Shown piece by piece: positions 63,274-64,000 of a DNA stretch of 64,000 nt (position 1 is its first letter; each line of letters starts with the position of its first letter). The notes under the pieces are model-generated. The model saw only the letters and a list, made by a program, of their open reading frames with translations. It was not told the origin of the DNA and searched no databases. The translations under genes were made by a program, and so were the position numbers. The stretch spans positions 7,277-71,276 of the forward strand of contig JBKEBE010000029.1 of NCBI GenBank assembly GCA_047973025.1, given 5' to 3'. This DNA is from UPXZ01 sp047973025 (GTDB taxonomy: Bacteria > Bacteroidota > Bacteroidia > Bacteroidales > Paludibacteraceae).

Positions 63274-64000
63274 CTAATATTTATACGGATTTTCCTTGTA
63301 ATCATCAAAACTGTAGAAATTTACCTTGATTTTCCAGACATCGGAAAGTCCGGATGTCGCCGATTTTCCGCCTATGATATACAGAGTATTGTCGTCGGAT
63401 TTTTTGATGATTGATGCATTCGTCCGAGCGGAAAAGTCAAGGGGTAGCCGGTTAATCGCAGTGTCGGGAATAATCCAATTCATACCCTCGTTAATAGACT
63501 GTCTCATCTGTGTGGTATCTTGTAGGAATGAGTTAGTTTCGCCACCAATCAAAAGTAATTTGCTGCCGTAGTATTCGACGGCTGAATTTGAAATTTCGGT
63601 AAGATTGCTATTTGCATACTGTAAATCAAGCCAATTTAAGGTGTCCGATATAATTTTATCTTCAGCAGACCAGATCGAATTGAGTCTGATGCCGGCAGGA
63701 GAAAAGCCCCCTACGACAATGGCTTTTTCTCTTACAGAGTAGGGGGATCTGAACGTCGTGGCGGTAAAATCAGAAACGGGGAAGGTGCCGTTAAACGTTT
63801 TATTCCCAACAAATGTCCAGTTGATACCATTGTCAGAAGTCGCGATTCGGACGTTATTATCGAATTTGTTTTGCGCTACCGCCCACAATCGATTTTTTAA
63901 CGTGAAAAGCAAAGCGATGTAGTTGTAGTTCGCGTCGCCGGAAACAAGCAACTTCGTCCAATTAATTCCATCTTTTGATCTGTACATTTCATTCTCGGCA
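63274..64000 (-). CDS. DUF6242/Kelch-like secreted protein, 3' part, cut by window edge
   Basis: The frame is open through the right edge, so the N-terminus is missing; an internal ATG at 63987 is not taken as the start. The visible ~240 residues are propeller-like repeats: SKDGINWTKLLVSGDANYNY, TSDNGINWTFVGNKTF, AIVVGGFSPAG, KLLLIGGETNSF, NTLYIIGGKSATSGLSDVWKIKV. This resembles the Kelch-like DUF6242 group of Bacteroidales lipoproteins. A signal or lipobox would lie outside the window. It is probably not part of the PUL, since housekeeping genes lie between. Confidence 0.6.
   Translation of the reverse strand, partial: AENEMYRSKDGINWTKLLVSGDANYNYIALLFTLKNRLWAVAQNKFDNNVRIATSDNGINWTFVGNKTFNGTFPVSDFTATTFRSPYSVREKAIVVGGFSPAGIRLNSIWSAEDKIISDTLNWLDLQYANSNLTEISNSAVEYYGSKLLLIGGETNSFLQDTTQMRQSINEGMNWIIPDTAINRLPLDFSARTNASIIKKSDDNTLYIIGGKSATSGLSDVWKIKVNFYSFDDYKENPYKY

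Noticed and set aside
1..64000. tRNA, rRNA, transposase or integrase genes
   Set aside because: I looked in the intergenic gaps and found no cloverleaf-like, rRNA-like or transposase-like sequence that I could support.

Overview
The window looks like a chromosomal segment of a Bacteroidota member, most likely order Bacteroidales. The evidence is a SusC/SusD pair, many lipoproteins with acidic residues just after the lipobox cysteine, many C-terminal type IX secretion (T9SS) sorting domains ending in the GIY/KGVY-type strand, promoters of the TAnnTTTG class, and a Rho factor with the long charged insert seen in this phylum. SusCD together with T9SS enzymes would fit a family such as Dysgonomonadaceae, but I cannot fix the genus from sequence alone.

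Region 1 (1-51324, all on the minus strand) is one very large polysaccharide utilisation locus (PUL), and its low-coordinate end runs out of the window. Read in the direction of transcription it begins with a glutaminase-A-like lipoprotein (GtaA-like, 48823-51324). This overlaps by 4 bases a membrane-spanning regulator with a Kelch-like sensor and a SARP-like winged helix (46325-48826). Then come a second GtaA-like protein, an IPT/NHL lipoprotein, SusC, SusD and a BT_3987-type lipoprotein, followed by a 1774-residue multidomain GH2 enzyme. After that comes a train of secreted enzymes: sulfatase+LamG, GH32+SGNH esterase, sulfatase, a third GtaA-like protein, an unclassified TIM barrel, GH43+CotH kinase, GxGYxYP+PA14, GH78, GH92, GH76+CBM, a GH18-like+RICIN protein, and the start of a GH127-like protein. 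Eight of these carry a T9SS sorting domain. The mix of mannosidase, mannanase, rhamnosidase, GH43, fructosidase-type, GH2 and sulfatase activities points to a branched, partly sulfated heteropolysaccharide or glycoprotein glycan. The exact substrate cannot be read from sequence.

Region 2 (51717-56674) is housekeeping: folC on the minus strand, then tilS and rho on the plus strand, with a clear terminator after rho.

Region 3 (56843-60647, plus strand) is a small virulence-like cassette: an 8-bp tandem repeat, a C10 (streptopain-type) cysteine protease lipoprotein, a small BACON-like lipoprotein that could be its inhibitor, a C11 (clostripain-type) lipoprotein, and a broken fragment of a Cof-type HAD phosphatase.

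Region 4 (60644-64000, minus strand) is again housekeeping: a lipid kinase, chorismate synthase (aroC), a DUF1801 protein, and a DUF6242-like protein cut by the window edge. I saw no tRNA, rRNA, CRISPR array or transposase gene. Within the PUL, a 74-bp element containing TAACTTTG occurs twice almost unchanged, ahead of the 27381-29990 sulfatase and the 35801-36784 lipoprotein, with weaker relatives in 51325-51716. This suggests that parts of the locus are co-regulated.
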